From assembly GCA_048497495.1 (NCBI GenBank), contig JAFHCF010000025.1, positions 1 to 7,889 of the forward strand: DNA of 7,889 nucleotides, written 5' to 3'. The DNA comes from JAFHCF01 sp048497495. GTDB lineage: Bacteria > Pseudomonadota > Alphaproteobacteria > Rhizobiales > Ancalomicrobiaceae. Below the pieces are notes generated by a model. That model was not told where the DNA came from, ran no database searches, and worked only from the letters and a program-made list of their open reading frames with translations. The position numbers and the translations under genes were made by a program. Below are positions 6,263 to 7,889 of the stretch, piece by piece (position 1 is the stretch's first letter; each line of letters begins with the position of its first letter).

Positions 6263-6862
6263 TCAGACCGCCGCCTCGTAGCACTCGAGCACGTAATCCC
6301 AATTGATCAGGTGATCGACGAAGGCCTCGAGGTACTTGGCGCGCAGGTTGCGGTGATCGATGTAGTAGCAGTGCTCCCACACGTCGACGGTGAGGATCGG
6401 CGTCGCGCCCTGCGTCAGCGGGTTGTCGGCGTTCGAGGTCTTGGTGATCGACAGCTTGCCGTCCTTGAAGGCGAGCCAGGCCCAGCCGGAACCGAACTGG
6501 GTGAGACCAGCCTGGATGAAGTCGGCGCGGAACTTGTCGTAGCCGCCGAGATCGCCGTCGATCAGCGCCTGGACCTTGGCCGGGATCTTCTTGCCACCGC
6601 CGTCCTTCTTCTGCCAGAGCCAGAAGTGATGGTGGTTGTAGTGCTGGGCGGCATTGTTGAAGATCGCGGGGTTCTTGCCGGCGCTCTCCTTGATGACGTC
6701 CTCCAGCGACTTGCCCTCGAACTCCGTCCCCTTGATCAGGTTATTGAGATTGTTGAGATAAGTCGCATGATGCTTGTCGTGATGATATTCGAGCGTCTCG
6801 GCCGAGGTGTAGGGCGCGAGCGCGTCATAGGCATAGGGAAGCGGGGCGAGTTCGAAAGCCAT
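6263..6862 (-). CDS. sodB: Superoxide dismutase, iron type
   Basis: This 199-residue enzyme converts superoxide to hydrogen peroxide and oxygen in the cytosol. The metal ligands are H27, H77, D160 and H164 (DVWEH), matching His26, His73, Asp156 and His160 of E. coli SodB. Q73 in NNAAQ occupies the second-sphere glutamine position of iron-type enzymes (Gln69 of SodB). TSNADNPL lacks the glutamine that manganese enzymes have there, so Fe is the likely metal, although cambialism cannot be excluded. The start at 6862 begins with the family's MAFELAPLPYAYDALAPY and has AGGAG seven bases upstream. The frame stays open much farther upstream, and an in-frame ATG (6913) with a poor ribosome binding site would add 17 residues (MCWWQID...) not expected in the family. 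It has its own promoter and a double terminator, so it is monocistronic. Confidence 0.98.
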   Translation of the reverse strand: MAFELAPLPYAYDALAPYTSAETLEYHHDKHHATYLNNLNNLIKGTEFEGKSLEDVIKESAGKNPAIFNNAAQHYNHHHFWLWQKKDGGGKKIPAKVQALIDGDLGGYDKFRADFIQAGLTQFGSGWAWLAFKDGKLSITKTSNADNPLTQGATPILTVDVWEHCYYIDHRNLRAKYLEAFVDHLINWDYVLECYEAAV

Positions 6863-7083
6863 CGGGAAACTCCTTTCGAGAGCATTGACCGGATCGATCT
6901 GCCACCAACACATGGGGGCGTCGCGTCCGTAGGGAAAGGTCGGCGGCAGAATAAGGATCATTACGGAGCACGGCAACCGCCGACCGAGGCGGCGCAGGAG
7001 CTTTTCCTCGAGCGGGCGACGGCGCCCCGGAGGCGGAACGAAAGGACCGGCGCGAAACCCGCGCCACCGCATCGGACGAGACC
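6863..7083. other. Divergent intergenic region between sodB and the SNase-like gene
   Basis: These 221 bases hold the sodB promoter and leader on the minus strand and must also hold the start signals of the plus-strand SNase-like gene, for which no convincing -35/-10 pair was found. A 6-bp hairpin (GGCGCG 7049-7054 with CGCGCC 7060-7065, loop AAACC) lies 18 bases before the 7084 start and could affect its translation or mark an mRNA 5' structure. Confidence 0.5.
6948..6976 (-). promoter_or_regulatory. sodB: Sigma-70-type promoter of sodB
   Basis: On the minus strand TTGCCG (6971-6976) and TATTCT (6948-6953) are separated by exactly 17 bases, a good match to a housekeeping promoter. Transcription would start near 6941, giving a leader of about 78 bases before the sodB ATG. 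The core is AT-rich against a GC-rich background. No clear Fur, Irr or IscR site could be assigned. Confidence 0.65.
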
Positions 7084-7889
7084 ATGAACGACCCACGGCA
7101 GACCCCTTCCGAAGCCTCCTCGACGCCTGCGACACCGCCGGCGGGCGCGCGGGCGGTCGGCACCTCCGGGCCGGTGCTCGGCATCGCCGTCGGCGTGGCG
7201 TTGTTGGTCGGGGGCGTCGGCGGCTATGCCCTCGGGTCGCATCGCGCCGGCGTCGGAGCCGCGGGTCAGGGCGCCGCCGAGCAGGCCGCGCGCGACGCCG
7301 CCGAACGCGGTCGGCCGTTGCGGTCACGCGAGCGGCAGGTGGCGACGCGGCGGCTTTCGGACTGGCGGCTCGAGACTCTCGATCCGCTGGCGGAGGCGAA
7401 GGGGCCTTCCACCATCTTCGAGCCGGTGCTGCGGCTGACGCCGCCCTTCGACGCGGTCGATGCCACCCTGATCGATTCGCTCGACACGCGGGTACGGCTG
7501 GCGCAGGCCCGCCCCGTCGGGCGCAACGAGATCTGCGTGAACGACGCCGGCACCCGCTCGGCCTGCGGCCTCAAGGGCCGCGCCTCGCTGCAGAATCACC
7601 TGTACGGCAAGGCCATCACCTGTGTGCGCCTGTTCCTCGGCAAGGACGAACGAGGGGACAAGGACGGGCGCGGCCGCATCGTCGACGCGCGCTGCAGCAT
7701 CGCCGGCGAGGATCTGGCGCTGCACCAGATCCGCGCCGGCTTCGCCTTCCCGAGCGAATTCGCCGATGCCGACCATTGGGCGGGGCTCGCCGAGGCGCGA
7801 CGTCTCAGGGCCGGGGTCTGGGCGGGCCCCTACGAGATCCGCGCCGACGACCAGAGCGAGATCGACGCGCGCGAGGTGCCGTTCGGCTC
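7084..7889 (+). CDS. Membrane-anchored SNase-like protein (partial, 3' end outside window)
   Basis: The reading frame from the ATG at 7084 stays open for 268 codons to the window edge. The N-terminus is a Pro/Thr/Ala-rich cytosolic stretch, followed by one hydrophobic Gly/Val/Leu segment (about residues 30-51) fit to be a membrane anchor. Next comes an Ala/Arg-rich linker (about 55-95) and then a staphylococcal nuclease-like domain (about 130-250). The domain shows RVRLA (136-140), CGLKGRASL (161-169), the GRGRIV strand (196-200) with C204, LALHQIRAGFAF (211-222) and a closing EARRLRAGVWAGPY (237-250). The D-x-P-E motif that supplies the catalytic Glu43 and nearby calcium ligand in SNase is replaced by ARPVG (142-146), so nuclease activity is doubtful. 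The Arg87-equivalent in GRGR may be kept. The ribosome binding site is weak (GGACGAG). It is divergent from sodB. The fold call is firm; the function is unknown. Confidence 0.8.
   Translation, partial: MNDPRQTPSEASSTPATPPAGARAVGTSGPVLGIAVGVALLVGGVGGYALGSHRAGVGAAGQGAAEQAARDAAERGRPLRSRERQVATRRLSDWRLETLDPLAEAKGPSTIFEPVLRLTPPFDAVDATLIDSLDTRVRLAQARPVGRNEICVNDAGTRSACGLKGRASLQNHLYGKAITCVRLFLGKDERGDKDGRGRIVDARCSIAGEDLALHQIRAGFAFPSEFADADHWAGLAEARRLRAGVWAGPYEIRADDQSEIDAREVPFG

Noticed and set aside
4438..6306. A 622-codon plus-strand open frame across the regulatory module.
   Set aside because: It is antisense to three well-supported genes with intact active-site or DNA-binding residues and shows no domain of its own.
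6885..6899. TTGACCGGATCGAT, resembling an FNR/FixK box, in the sodB leader.
   Set aside because: Only the left half-site fits TTGAT; the right half lacks the ATCAA pattern, and it lies downstream of the likely transcription start.
6948..6966. AT-rich segment at the sodB promoter as a possible Fur box.
   Set aside because: The match to the 7-1-7 repeat is poor, and the AT-richness is explained by the -10 region.
6863..7327. N-terminal extension of sodB through the long open frame upstream.
   Set aside because: The family N-terminus begins exactly at 6862 behind a good AGGAG site, and the promoter at 6948-6976 lies inside the supposed extension.

Overview
This is a GC-rich (clearly above 60%) bacterial chromosomal segment with seven supported protein genes and no RNA genes, insertion sequences or CRISPR arrays. 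Codon use, the Fe-type superoxide dismutase, the single-domain response regulator with a YFGP tail motif and the Crp/Fnr regulator next to a YgaP-like membrane protein all point to an alphaproteobacterium. A metabolically versatile Hyphomicrobiales- or Rhodospirillales-like organism fits best. That placement is an inference from gene style, not from a marker gene.

Layout. The left half is on the plus strand: an oligopeptidase B-family serine peptidase (151-2247), a gap of 239 bases, and a radical SAM enzyme with a cobalamin-binding-like N-terminal domain (2487-4247). A perfect 24-base palindrome at 4256-4279 separates the latter from a convergent minus-strand group. Read right to left, that group is a receiver-only response regulator (6021-5416), a Crp/Fnr-family regulator (5355-4687) and a 67-residue YgaP-like (DUF2892) membrane protein (4529-4326). 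An inverted repeat with TGTGA-type half-sites lies between the last two genes. Farther right, sodB (6862-6263, minus) has a recognisable sigma-70-type promoter and ends in two tandem, near-identical hairpin/T-tract terminators. Divergent from sodB, a plus-strand gene beginning at 7084 encodes a membrane-anchored SNase-like protein and runs off the window.

How the genes fit together. The minus-strand group looks like a redox or nitrosative signalling module: a phosphorylatable receiver, a one-component Crp/Fnr regulator, and a small membrane protein that may be its direct target. SodB is the neighbouring superoxide defence, but its double terminator insulates it from the module. The peptidase and the radical SAM enzyme look like independent housekeeping or accessory genes. 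No complete novel system is evident. The points most worth a second look are the altered specificity pockets of the peptidase, the match between the Crp/Fnr recognition helix and the nearby operator, the orphan radical SAM enzyme, the catalytically degenerate SNase domain and the duplicated terminator.
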